Assembly (NCBI GenBank): GCA_023091665.1 | Contig: JALJCQ010000013.1 | Span: forward strand, 3,348,001 to 3,412,000 | From: Pythium myriotylum | Lineage: Eukaryota; Oomycota; Peronosporomycetes; Pythiales; Pythiaceae | Direction: 5' to 3' | DNA length: 64,000 bases | The notes under the pieces: model-generated | Told to the model about the DNA's origin: nothing | The model's database searches: none | The model's input: only the letters and a program-made list of their open reading frames with translations | In this document: positions 32,276-43,371 of the stretch, in pieces | How positions within the stretch are numbered: the stretch's first letter is position 1 | Layout: each line of letters starts with the position of its first letter | Made by a program: the position numbers and the translations under genes

Positions 32276-33844
32276 ATGAAAGTCTGCTTGCTTCGAGGCA
32301 GCGTGCTCACCGCGCTCTGGCTCACAGCGCTTCAGCAGCCAACCGTCGAGGCCCAGGCCAACGCCGACTGCGTCGTGGGCCCGTGGAGCGACTATTCTCC
32401 GTGCGATCCCGTGTCAGTCAAGCAGACTCGCACCCGCGACATCACGATCCCGCCCAAGGGCAAGGGGCTGCCGTGTCCCGTGCTCAGCGAGTCGATCAAG
32501 TGCAGGCCGATTAGCTGCGTCGTCGGCGAGTGGACTCCTTACGGCGACTGTTACGCCAAGGGCATGAAGACTCGCACTCGCGCAGTCATCACCCAGGCAG
32601 CTTGGGGCGGTGCACCTTGTCCCGGGCTCTCGGACACGGTCAAGTGCCGGCCCGTGGACTGCATCGTGTCCAAATGGGGCCCCTGGTCGGACTGCGACCC
32701 CGTTGACGGCAAGAAAACCTCGACGCGAACCGCGCTGGTCAAGCCCGTGGACGGAGGCAAGCCGTGTCCCGACCTCCAACAGGTGGACTATTGCCCCAAG
32801 GTCGCGTGCGTCGTCGGAGACTGGAGCAAATGGACCGACTGCGACATCCAGACAGGCAAGAAGACTCGCTCGCGGCCCGTCACGACGCCTCCAAAGTACG
32901 GCGGCGCCGACTGCCCGCCCACTGTCGACGTGGACTACTGTCCTCCTGTCAACTGCGCCATGTCGCCGTGGACGCCGTGGTCTGCCTGCGATTTTGCCTC
33001 GGGCACCAAGCGCCACACAAGGACGATCACACAGCCAGCCATGTACGGTGGCTCGGCATGCGGCAGCCTCGTGGAGACGCCCGTGTGCGACCCCATCGAC
33101 TGCGTCGTGACTAACTGGACGAGCTGGAGTCCGTGCGACCTGGACGACGGCTCCTCGCGACGCTCTCGCTCGCCCACCGTGCAGCCTCAGTTCGGAGGCA
33201 ACGCCTGTCCGTCTCTCAATGACATCCAGTACTGCCCCAAACAGGACTGCGTGCTCAACGACTGGAGTCCGTGGTCGGCGTGCAACCTCAAGACGGGCAA
33301 GAAGCAACGAGGGCGAACGATCAAAGCTCAGAGTCTCTACGGCGGCAAGGCGTGCGACGCGCTGACGCAGATCGCCGACTGCGACCCGGTCAACTGCGTT
33401 CTGGGCGACTGGGGCAACTGGTCGGGCTGCAACCGCGCCACGTTCAAGCAGACGCGCGTGCGTCGCGTCGTGCGGCAGCCGCAGTTCAACGGCACGGCCT
33501 GCGGGCCGCTCAGCGAGGACGCGAGCTGCAAGTTCGACTGCGTGCTGGGCGACTGGAGCGACTGGTCTGGCTGCGACTACGCGAGTGGCAGCAAGCGACG
33601 CACACGCGACGTGCTCGTGTTCCCAGACGGCGGTGGAGCGGCCTGTGGAAGCACGCAGGAGGACGCAGCGTGCGATCCCGAGGACTGCCGCGTGGGCGAC
33701 TGGAGCGAGTGGTCGGTCTGCAGTCTCCGCACGAAAACACGGAGCCGCCTGCGGCAGATCGCGAGCGACGCGCTCTTCGGTGGCGCCGCGTGCCCCGCGC
33801 TCACGGAGGAGCAGCCCTGCGATCCGTCGGCGGCTCCAGCCTAG
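32276..33844 (+). CDS. Secreted protein with ten thrombospondin type-1-like repeats
   Basis: 522 residues, intronless. A signal peptide (about 1-23, hydrophobic LTALWLTAL) is followed by ten tandem repeats of about 49 residues. Each begins C-x-(V/L)-x-x-W-x-x-W-(S/T)-x-C (for example CVVGDWSKWTDC, CVLNDWSPWSAC, CRVGDWSEWSVC) and contains a basic strand with alternating Arg (KTRTRAV, KKTRSRP) and two more Cys. TSP1 modules are adhesive; in oomycetes they are linked to zoospore or cyst attachment. There is no membrane anchor or catalytic domain, so an extracellular adhesive or matrix role is inferred. An in-frame ATG at 32222 lies within the initiator and is rejected as start. Confidence 0.88.
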   Translation: MKVCLLRGSVLTALWLTALQQPTVEAQANADCVVGPWSDYSPCDPVSVKQTRTRDITIPPKGKGLPCPVLSESIKCRPISCVVGEWTPYGDCYAKGMKTRTRAVITQAAWGGAPCPGLSDTVKCRPVDCIVSKWGPWSDCDPVDGKKTSTRTALVKPVDGGKPCPDLQQVDYCPKVACVVGDWSKWTDCDIQTGKKTRSRPVTTPPKYGGADCPPTVDVDYCPPVNCAMSPWTPWSACDFASGTKRHTRTITQPAMYGGSACGSLVETPVCDPIDCVVTNWTSWSPCDLDDGSSRRSRSPTVQPQFGGNACPSLNDIQYCPKQDCVLNDWSPWSACNLKTGKKQRGRTIKAQSLYGGKACDALTQIADCDPVNCVLGDWGNWSGCNRATFKQTRVRRVVRQPQFNGTACGPLSEDASCKFDCVLGDWSDWSGCDYASGSKRRTRDVLVFPDGGGAACGSTQEDAACDPEDCRVGDWSEWSVCSLRTKTRSRLRQIASDALFGGAACPALTEEQPCDPSAAPA

Positions 33845-34268
33845 TAGGAGAAAAAGAAACCCACTGCTTGAAGGCAGATTATAATTTCGATCTCAATTAT
33901 AATACAATTTTCGATTTTACATCTGTGGTCCAGAGTGTTGGTCCTCTCGGATTGGAATCTTGCACCATCACTCTGGACTGACCTTAGTCCCTTGTTTCAT
34001 TTAAAACAAGGGTCTTTATCCCTCAATTTTCTTTTTTATACGGGACACGTCCCGTACAAAGCAACATTCTACGAGGGACCGGCAGCCCTCCTGAGCGGCT
34101 CCGAAGCTCAGTTGAGCGTTCGGCCCGAATCTCCCCGATGAGCTCACGGTCCGAGGCCTAAGCGACGTCGCCGCGGGGCGCTTCTCCCTCGAGACCGAGC
34201 GCCAGCACGACGCGCGACGCGCAGACGAGCGAACCACCGAAAGAACGAGCGAAAACGACCGAAAAACC
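33845..34268. other. Spacer with three perfect or near-perfect hairpins
   Basis: 424 bp. Inverted repeats occur at 33878-33903 (9-bp arms ATTATAATT/AATTATAAT), 33989-34012 (9-bp arms CCCTTGTTT/AAACAAGGG) and 34039-34056 (8-bp arms TACGGGAC/GTCCCGTA). No gene is seen. Confidence 0.6.
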
Positions 34269-37200
34269 ATGGATTTATGGGCCAGTGTGCGCGCGAACGC
34301 GACGACGCGCGTCGAGCGCCTCGTGGCCGACGGCGACGTGCACGTGGACGAGCGCAACGACCTGGGCGAGACGGCGCTGCACGTAGCCTGCAGCCTCGGG
34401 CTCGACGAGGTCGCGAGCGTGCTGCTGGCGCACGGCGCGAACGTGGGGCTCCGAGACTGGGTGCGTGGAGGGAAAGAGTACGGAGACGTGAGGGACGTCG
34501 AAGAATTGACGAGAACGCCTCTCGAGTAGGAGTCCGGTTGGACCGCGCTGCATCGGAGCGTGTACAACGCCCATTTGTCCAGTACGTGGTCGCGTGTGGA
34601 GGTTTGGATGGCGTGGTTGGTTTGGTGCTGATCGATTGGGGTGGTCTTCGTTTTGTTTCTATCAGCATCGCTGCTGCTGTTGCGCCACGCACGGCAGGTC
34701 CACGGCAGGCAGTTTATGAAGGAGCTTCTGTACGAGACGCGGGACTTTGCGCACCAGAGCGCGATGCAACTCGCGTCTTGTTACGAGGCGCCGACGAGAT
34801 CACAGTTTGATGAAATGTACAAAAAGGAGGACGATGAAGAAAAAGAGGAAAAGAAACAGGTCGGAGACGACGAGGACGACGAGGCGTGGGAGCGAGCGCC
34901 CCCACCCGCCCAGCGCCGTGGCGGCATGGTCTACACGTTCGGCAAAGTGGACTTCCAGGTACGCAGAGTCGTCATGAAGATGCTGTGTCGTCCTTGTAGT
35001 TTATTCTAAATACTCTTGGGTGTGGATGATAGTTGGGCTACCATTTGCCGCACGTGAATGTCCAGTCTTCACCGCGGCTTGTCGAGTTGCCAATCACGTC
35101 AGCGATCGTGCAGATCAGTGCGAGCAAGTTCCACACGATCGCTCTAAATGATCGGGGCCAAGTTTACGTGTGGGGCTTCGGTAAAGGTGGTCGTCTAGGA
35201 ACAGGCACGGAGTTCGACCATGTCGAGCCTACGCGACTCACTTCACTTGATGAGATCCCGATGGTCCGCGTCGCTGCGGGTGAGAACCACACACTCGCAT
35301 TGTCTCGCAGTGGCCAGGTCTTCTCGTGGGGGTCCAACAGCTTCGGCCAGCTCGGCCATAATGTCAAGACCAGCACGCAGGAAAGCCGCCTCACTCCCAA
35401 GCGTATCGACGCGTTCAAGGGCATGCACATGTCGGAGATTTCGGCCTCGGGCGTCCACTCAGGCGCCATTTGCTACGATGATGGCTTCGTGTACACGTGG
35501 GGATCCAATAAGCGAGGCCAGCTCGGCCGTAAAGAAGGCTTTGGTATCGATCAGCCCAACCCGACACCAAAGCGAGTCGACCGCTTGGTGCCAGGCCACG
35601 CGCTGTCCGTAATCTACGAGCCGCACGACGCACTACGATCTATGCAGGTGGCCATGTCAGATGTCCACACGTGCGTGATCTTGCGCTGTAGCAAGAATGG
35701 CCAGAGCCACGGCCAGGTGTGGCAGTTTGGATACGGCTCTAACGTGCCGACACGCATCCTGTTCAAGGAAAAGCGACGCACGAATAGCCACCTCTTGATG
35801 AACGAGGCCTGGCTTCCCCGGTGGAAGATGCGCAGCGACGACATCGTGTCGATCTCCTGCGCACCGAACCATTCAATCGCACTCTCAGCGTGCGGTTCAG
35901 TGTACACATGGGGCCACAACGGCGACGCATTGTCGCACCAGCAATCCAAGGACTACATCCCTCCAGGTGCTCCGCAACGCGTGATGCTGGACAAATATGG
36001 TCCCATCGTGAGCATTTGTGCCTCCCAAGACCACTGCGCAGTCGTATCCAAGGCCGGCGATCTCGTCTCGTGGGGGTGTGGCCCGCAAGGAGTACTAGGC
36101 CACGGCCCCGGTAACTCGTGGCAGCCGAGCCCGAAGCAGGTGCATGGCGCGAAGAAAGTCATTGCAGTTGCCGCGGGCCATCAACATACTGCAGTACTGG
36201 TGGCACCTCGGCTGCCTGAACGTGAGATGGAGTCACGTGGTTCATCGCCTCCGAAATTACGCAACTTGCTGGAGACCAGGATCGCGCAGTTCTTGGATCT
36301 CTCGAATGTCGCGACAGTATGGAAGTATGCGAACACTTACAGCCAGCTCGCGCTCGAGCAATATTGCATCGAGTACATGCGACTCAACTGGGACGGGCTT
36401 CTTGAGATGGGTAGCAAAGACCGACTTGACGTGCTGTTCGAGCTGATGCTCGCACCGAGTCCAAAGCTGATAAAGCGAGTGGACCTGAACAGCAGCACTC
36501 TGGAAGAGAAGGTGCCGAAGGTGAAACTTGGTGAACGGAAGTCTGAGCGGAAAGTTAGTATCTCTCTCGAGGAGAAGAAACTCGAAGCGCCCAAGCCCGA
36601 AGTCAAGAATGAGCCAGCAATTGTTCCAATGCCACCTCCCAAGTCTTTGTTGGCGTCACCATCTCCAGAGCTGAAAGCACAACCTGTTCCTGCGTCCGCT
36701 CGCCGCGTGAAAGGAGCCAAGTTTGTGTCCGTTGACTCCTTCCTCTCCGAGAAGGAACTAGCGAAGCCGGCCGTGTCTGTGCCACCAGCAGAACCACGCA
36801 GCTTCCTGAGCCCATGGAGTCAGACGCCTGTCGCAAGCGGCAGTGTCACGACTCCGATTACTGCAGCGAAGCCAATCCCCACGAATCGTGTGCCTGACGC
36901 TTTCCCCAGTTTGGGCGAAAGTGTCTCCCGTCCACCCCGCAAAGAGAGTGTTGACCGTGCGCCTCTGTCTTCCAGTCTGCCCCGCACGTCGCCAATGTTC
37001 GGTGCAAGCCCAAGCCCGAAACTGAATTTTGCACCGTCACCGGTTCTGGAGCCGCGGAAGCATGTACTGCACTACGACGGGTCCGAGCGACCCCAGGTCG
37101 CAGCCTTTTCACTCGATGCTTTCATTAAGAAGAGTACGCGGAAGAAATCTCGTGGTGACTCTTTCGACCTGACCAAGCCAGCGGCCACGTGGGCGACAGC

Positions 37201-37993
37201 TCCAGCAGCTGCGGCCGCTTCGCCTGCGAGTGCTTCTCCACTCAAGTCGCTGAAGGAGATCCAGGAAGAGGAACAGGCTCGAGCCAAGGCCGAGGCGGAG
37301 GCCAAGGCCAAGAACGGCGGCTTTGTTCGAAAGACTTCGTCCGTCAATAGCTGGGGCCTCGTGCAGCAGCAGGGCCACATCTCGTTTGAGGAGCTCCAGA
37401 GACGCGAAGAAGAAGAGCGGTTCCTGGAAGAGCAACGGCAAATCTTGGCTCAGATTGAGCGTGAGAACAGACAACGCGAGGCCGATGAGAAGCGTCGCCT
37501 CGCCAAGCGGCAGCAGCAACAACAGCAGCAACAACAGCAGCGTAAGAAAGGCGACAAGAAGTCGCCCACCCAGAACCAGTCCCAGAACCAGCAGCCACGG
37601 AAGAAGGCCGAGAAGAGTAGTGAGTCGAAGCCTCGTGGCCAGAAGAGCAAGAAGCCTGATGATGAGCAAGCCACGACCGAAGCAGCGTCAGAGCCTCGAG
37701 CAAACGAGAAACCCAAGGGAAAAAGTGGAGAGTCGAAACCTCGCGGTCAAAGGGGCAAGAAGCCTGAGGGCGAAGCCACGGCCGATACTGTCCCAGAGAC
37801 CCGAGCCAAGGACAAGCCATTGCCCAAGGAGAGGAAGAAAGCGGACACGAAAGGCCCGACGACTACTGAGCTCACCGGTGTCTCGACAAGCGAGCTGGAG
37901 AGTGGAGAGAAGAGCAAAGCCAAGCCCAAGCCACGGAGGAAGCCAAGCAAACCCAAGGAGCAGCAAGGCCAACCTGCGACCTCAGCGGCGTGA
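34269..37993 (+). CDS. Ankyrin-RCC1 protein resembling IBTK, with a long charged tail
   Basis: Exons 34269-34460, 34530-34581, 34666-34958 and 35033-37993, all GT-AG and in frame, give about 1,165 residues. Ankyrin repeats occupy about 1-110 (GETALHVACSLGLDEVASVL, SGWTALHRSVYNAHLS). RCC1-type propeller repeats follow at about 180-560 (VYVWGFGKGGRLGTG, VFSWGSNSFGQLGHN, VYTWGSNKRGQLGR, LVSWGCGPQGVLGHG). After the propeller comes a helical segment resembling the region behind a BTB domain (VATVWKYANTYSQLALEQYC), but no BTB core is obvious. The last 500 residues are low-complexity with a Gln run and Lys/Glu repeats (ESKPRGQKSKKP, ESKPRGQRGKKP). Animal IBTK is a CUL3 adaptor with ankyrin, RCC1 and BTB modules; a similar scaffold role is inference. 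Confidence 0.8.
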
Positions 37994-39070
37994 CATGTAT
38001 TGATAGGTGTTAATAGCGAAAATAGTACGAGGATCGTAGGTGTCCAAACTGTTGATGGCTCTGGATTGCATGTCACGCGTCCAGAAGTTTGGACGAAGTC
38101 TTCATCATCAGGAAGCTCCGGACAGGATTCCCCATCCGGAGTTCCTGTTGTCGAGCCCCGTTGATTCGTCGTGTTGAGCTTGGTGCTGTGTCCGGTGATC
38201 CGGAGGTCCCGAGTCCAGTTTGAACTTTTCCGGATTTTGATTCAGTAATGGGTAGACTTAACGGACCAGTACGAAATCCCCGACTGGTGATTGGTGGACG
38301 GTTTAACTGTCCAGGGAACTTCAAGGCCCTCGGTGCTGACCATCACAGGGGGCAACTGCCGTTTCCCGCCAGGAGACGCGACCGCCCGCGGCGGTCCAAC
38401 ACAAAACCAAACGGAATTAAAAACTGGGGCAATTTTTTTTTCTCTCTCGTTTTGTCGGCTTTCTGGATCGGATCCAGGAAACCCCCCTCGGATCGGATCC
38501 AGCGTTTTCGTCGTTGTTATGTTGGTTTGTTGGCGATCGGTTCGTTGGCGCCCACGAACGCTTGAGATCTCTGCCCGCGACTGCTGGGAAAGTGGGGGAT
38601 GGAGGGTTTTGTAAAACTCGTGGGAGAGGAGTTCTGGTGCTTGGCGCAGTCTCTTCAGCGTTCTGGTTGAAGAACCGGCCGTCGCGTTCCCTTTTCCACC
38701 AATCACCACGCTCCTTTCCTCCCGTGAACCCCGGAAAGTATCCGTTTCCACAGGTTCCCAACCCATGTGCGAACAAATTGCAACATAGGTACGTCGTACT
38801 CTGCCCCCCCCTTTCTCCCCTGGCGATCATCATCTTCCGTGGGAGAAACACGCCGGCATCTCTCCATGCGGTCTTTGCCTCGTGTCTATTCGGCAACTCG
38901 CCGTGTCTTTGAGCCAGCGCCGCGCGTCTCGTCACGCGTCGCACGCCAGTCCACTCTCCCAATCTTCCATTTCTCGCCGCCCCGCTTCTTTCTCGCTCAG
39001 AGCCAAAATAGACTTCCCGGCAGAGTTCGCGCCGTTCTCCCCGGACCCGTGGGAAGCCGAGCGCGGCGAG
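37994..39070. other. Spacer before the PP2C gene
   Basis: About 1.1 kb. It contains a direct repeat GGATCGGATCCAG at about 38465 and 38490 and scattered TCCGGA motifs. No gene is supported. Confidence 0.4.
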
Positions 39071-40544
39071 ATGACACTCCTCACGTGCGCGCGCAAGCAC
39101 CGCTCGATGCTCTACCACCGCTACAGCCGCGGGCTCGGCCGCCGCCACGCGCTCGCGTCGCGCAAGAAAGCCACCGCGGCACTTGTCGCGGCGCAACCCG
39201 TTTCCACGCCAAACCAGAAGGAGCTGCTCGCGAGCGAGGCCATCCCCCTCAGCAAGCCGAGCAATCACCGCGAGCAGCCGTTTGCGCCATCGCCGAGCGC
39301 CGCGAGTCCCTGGCGCGCGCTCTTCCTCGCGTTCTTCGCCATCATGCAGCCCGAGGCGACCGCCAAAGAGGTGAGACCGACAGCAAGAGAGTGGCTTATA
39401 TATAGGAGATGGGCTGACGTGATGGTGGTGGTTGGATGGGTAGACGCTCGAGCCGGAGCTCGAGTTCATGGAGGACCTGCGCGTGCTCTCGGTGCCGCCG
39501 CTCGTGTCGGACGTGGTGGACGCGAGCGAGCTCTTCTGGCGCTGCGACCTGGACAGCTACGCGGCCAACAACCACAACGAGGACCGCTCGCACTACGTGC
39601 TCGAGCGCCTGCTCGTGCCGACCGAGAACCCGGCGCGCGACGAGGCCTCGGTCTTTTTCTGCGGCTGCTACGATGGCCACGGCGGCGAGCAGGCCGTCGA
39701 GTTTGTGCAGCGCAACCTCTACCGCAACATCAAGCGCCAGCTCACGCGCGGCGAGCCCGTGGCCGACGCCATCGTCGCCGGCTTCACCGAGACGGACCAG
39801 CAGTTCCACCGCCGCAGCCTCGTCGAGTTTGAGAAAGGCTGCTGGTCGGCCTCGGCCGTCGGCGCCTGCGCCGTCATCGCGCTCGTGGTCGACAAGAAGC
39901 TCTTTGTCGCGAGCTGCGGCGACTGCCGCGCCATCCTCGCCTTCCGCAACGCCGACGGCTCGCTCAGCGTCGAGCAGGTCACGTGGGACCACTCGGCCAA
40001 CGACGAGCGCGAGCAGGAACGTCTCCGCATCCTCCATCCAGAAGAGTACGACGTTGTGCGGGAGATTGGCGCGCAGAACTTTTACGTCAAGGGCCGACTC
40101 CAGCCCACGCGCAGTCTCGGCGACACGTACATGAAAGTGCAGGAAGTGAACCGCGCGCCCATGCCGCGTGGGCTCCGCATCCACGGCAGCTTCAAGAGAC
40201 CTTACATCTCGGCCGTGCCCGACGTGTTTGAGTTTGACCTCGAGGACCGCCAGCCCGAGTTCCTCGTGCTCGGCTCGGACGGCCTCTACGGCGAGATGAC
40301 CAACGAAGAGATCGCAAACGAAATCGACGCACTCCGCGAGCGAGGCGTCGAGAACGTGAGCCAGGCGCTGCGTGAGACCATCCTCGAGCGCATCGCCAAG
40401 TACTACGGCATCTCGGTCTCGGAGCTGGAACAGATCGCGCCGGGTGAGCGTCGCAATTACCACGACGACATCACGATCGACGTTGTCCACTTCACAGCTC
40501 CGTCCTGCGTCGCCGAACACATCGACGTTGCTCACGCCGCGTGA
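39071..40544 (+). CDS. PP2C-family protein phosphatase, pyruvate-dehydrogenase-phosphatase type
   Basis: Exons 39071-39370 and 39444-40544 give 466 residues. The first 45 residues are Arg-rich without acids (ARKHRSMLYHRYSRGLGRRH), like a mitochondrial presequence. All metal-binding PP2C motifs are present: CYDGHGGEQAV (about 175), VASCGDCRAI, GRLQPTRSLGDTYMK, LVLGSDGLYGEM and HDDITIDVV. The RLQPTRSLGD form and the targeting-like start favour a PDP-like enzyme that dephosphorylates a mitochondrial dehydrogenase, but cytosolic PP2C cannot be excluded. A frame opening upstream at 38882 belongs to noncoding leader; ATG 39071 is chosen because of the presequence. Confidence 0.85.
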
Positions 40545-40685
40545 GCCGTCGAGTCGAGCCAGTCCGTTCCGTTTGCGTGAGTCTTTCTTCGTTGATGTGC
40601 GTAAATTAGCCCACAATTCCTCTCCAACCCCCGTACAATACGAAAACCAAAAATGAAACACTATCTCAATTTACTAATCCGTTCA

Positions 40686-42655
40686 TTAGAAGCGTTGCGG
40701 ATGGTGTTCTCGATGGTTCGGCGGCTCGTCCTCGCTGAGGAGGCGAAATAGTTCATCGGCTGCATCACCTGAGTGGAATACGGGTGCTAGCGACTCCTCG
40801 ACTCCATAAGGGTTCTCCTTCTCGTCTTCATGCCTTGTCAAATCTTGCTTTGGTGTTCGAGGTTCCGTGGGGAAAACACGGCTCGTACTCTCAGTCTTGA
40901 CCGCCACTTCAAACATGTCCAGTCTTGGCGTCGATGCAGAGGCCGTGACCGCATCACTACGAATCGCCGTATCGAATAGCGGAGTGTGTTGAAGACCTTC
41001 CGCACGTTCGTCAACAGATCGATCGTGGCCAAAGGTTTGCACTTCGACCTCGTGAATACTCTCTTCTTCCCTTTGAGTCGCTTGCTCTTTGATTTCGTGA
41101 CCTTGCTCCTCTTTCTCGCGGACCATTATCTCCTGAATTTCGTGAATGTGCTCCTCTTCCTCTTGGACTACTCGCTCTTGCACCTCATGACCGTGTTCTT
41201 CTTCCTCATGGACTGTTGGCACCGTTTGGCGTATCGGCAGTTCTAGTTGAGAAGGAGGTGACATGCTGGTTGGGTCACTTGACCCCATCGCTGGTGACGC
41301 AAATGGGTTGAAGTTGGCCTCGCGTTGAAAATCGTACGAGTACGTCAAATCCATGAGTCGGGTACGATCCTTGACCTGCGCGTTAGCAACGCTCGTCGCT
41401 CGTGGCGATCCCTTCGGTGACTGGTACGGTGGCGAGGATGAAGGCGTTGTGAGCGACGGAGCGATCGACTCGACTGAAGCCGACGGAGACGTCGAAGTCG
41501 TCGGCCCTCCAAAAAACTTCTGTTTGAGCTGCCTCTTTCTCGACAACGCAGACGGCTTGAACGCGACGTACTGAGGTATCGAGTCCATGTCAAGGCACTC
41601 GTACTCGCCAAGGCTGACCGGGCTGTCCGGCTCTTCTCCAACGTCGTTCTCACGGTCGACGCTGCTTCCATCTCCGCTCATGACACTCATCTGTTGGGCC
41701 TCCACCGCGTTAAAGTACACACTGCCACTCTCCGACTCGGCGCGAAGGCTCGCGAGACTCGACTCGATGGAGACAGGAGGCTGGTAGGCTCGCGCAAACG
41801 GATTGAACGCGTCGTCGTCGTCTGCGTCCTGTGTGCCTGAGCCGTTGGTATCTGTCGTGGCTCCACTTGGATTCTCTCCACTACCAGCACTACTTCTCGC
41901 TGAGAACAGCTCTCCTTCTGTGTCGCTCATCACCGGCGACGCACTCGAGACAGCCTCCGGCGCCGGGAACAACGGATTGTAGTTTGTCTCGGAATGCTCG
42001 ACCACTGGGTTCTCCTGCTTGCCCGTCGGATTCGGCCTAGCTGGTGGGAAGAGTGGGTTTTCGTACTCTTGAGATTGTGGCTTCTGAGTCGATGGCACCG
42101 TGAGATTCGGGATCTGGATGGGCTTGTTCTGCAGCACAACCGAGTCGGCGATGATGCGCAGGTAGCCGTCGAGCGTGTCTTTCGCTCCGTGCGCCCCCCA
42201 GCGGCCCGTGACGGCGTATTCCACCAGCAGCGTGTTCGCGAGCAGCACGAGCTCGCTGATCTGCGCGAGCCGTTTCTCCATCTTGGAGTTCCAGTCCTCC
42301 ATGCCGATGACCCAGCGTCCGGCGTCGGCTACGTACGCCAGACTCGACTCGAGCTCGTCGCGGATCTCCGCGCGGTATTCATAGCAGCGCGCGAAGAGCA
42401 GCGCGGCCGTCGCCGTGACTTCGACCGGGAGATTCGGCTTCATGCGCTCGAAATACTGTTCAAAGTACGTCACCTACAAACCCAAGGAATCTCGGTCATA
42501 ACAACGCCGTTTCTAGCCGCGAAAACGCGAGCGCGCGCGCGCACCTTGCGCATGAAGGTCGCGAGGTTGGCCTCGAGCCCCATGATGCCGCTCGCGACCG
42601 TCGTGACCGACTTGGAGATGCTGGTGAGCGTCTGCGTGTGGCCAAACCACGCCAT
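40686..42655 (-). CDS. NPF-rich acidic protein, probable trafficking adaptor (function unknown)
   Basis: Exons on the minus strand 42655-42545 and 42473-40686 give 632 residues. The N-terminal 160 residues are helical and well composed (MAWFGHTQTLTSISKSV through RAEIRDELESSL). The rest is disordered, with repeated Asn-Pro-Phe/Leu motifs (YENPLFPPA, YNPLFPA, AFNPFA, NFNPFAS) of the kind bound by EH domains in endocytosis. Near 430-520 there are four or five tandem units of about 15-20 residues built on EEEHGHEVQERVVQ-like sequence. The short end is acidic (DELFRLLSEDEP). No known domain name fits, so the trafficking role rests on NPF motifs alone. The stop codon lies 141 bp from the convergent PP2C stop. 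Confidence 0.7.
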
Positions 42656-43371
42656 GGTCGGTTGCTCGGCTTGTAGGACGCTCTAGAGGCTCGGAGACGG
42701 CGCGATCGACGCGTCGGGACGCAGCGGAGACGATGAGCGATGTGTGGAGCGCGCAGATGCGATCTGAGACGCGCAGAAGGCAGGAGATGCGCCGCCGCGG
42801 GCTTGTCGATGATGACGGTCGGACTTGTTCTCTCGCTCTGTGCGACAGTCAGTTATTCCCCCTCTCGAAATCGATACTCGGCACGACCACGCGGTAACAG
42901 TTTCGAGAGGGTTCAACATCATGTGGACCACATGGAAGAAATACCGGTATTAAAAAGTGGTGTACGGTAGTATACCGGTTGGTGCTGAACTGCCTCTTTT
43001 TTTTTTTCGAACGTTTTGCCTTCCGGAGCTGACTCTCTAGAGAGACGATCTTCGAAGTTGTCATCAATTGCCGCGAAGTCAGCTGGACGGCCTGTCGTTC
43101 GCGATGGGTGGCAGCCTTCGCGTCCTGTCTGGAGGCTGCCGCGTCGTCTGGTGGGCCCGCGCTCTCGCTGCTGCTGGTGGGTTCGCGGCGCCCGCGTGGC
43201 GCTTGCGAGCGCTTGAGGAGCTCCCGTGTCATGGATGAGAATGAGAGCGAGAGAAACGTGGCGAGATGATGGATGACTAGTGTTCCTATTGACTGGACGA
43301 AAGTAGCTAAATAAGGGGGGGGGGAGCGATATGGATGGAGTGGTAAATAGGAGAGTCGCGGTGCCAGTTGT
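42656..43371. other. Spacer with a low-confidence small open frame
   Basis: 716 bp. A minus-strand frame at 42849-43232 (127 codons) begins MTRELLKRSQAPRGRREP and contains a Lys-rich patch, but its second half looks noncoding. A T-run lies near 43000 and a G-run of about 11 at 43314-43324. Confidence 0.35.

Noticed and set aside
39396..40661. 421-codon minus-strand frame
   Set aside because: Opposite the PP2C gene, whose catalytic motifs are all on the plus strand.
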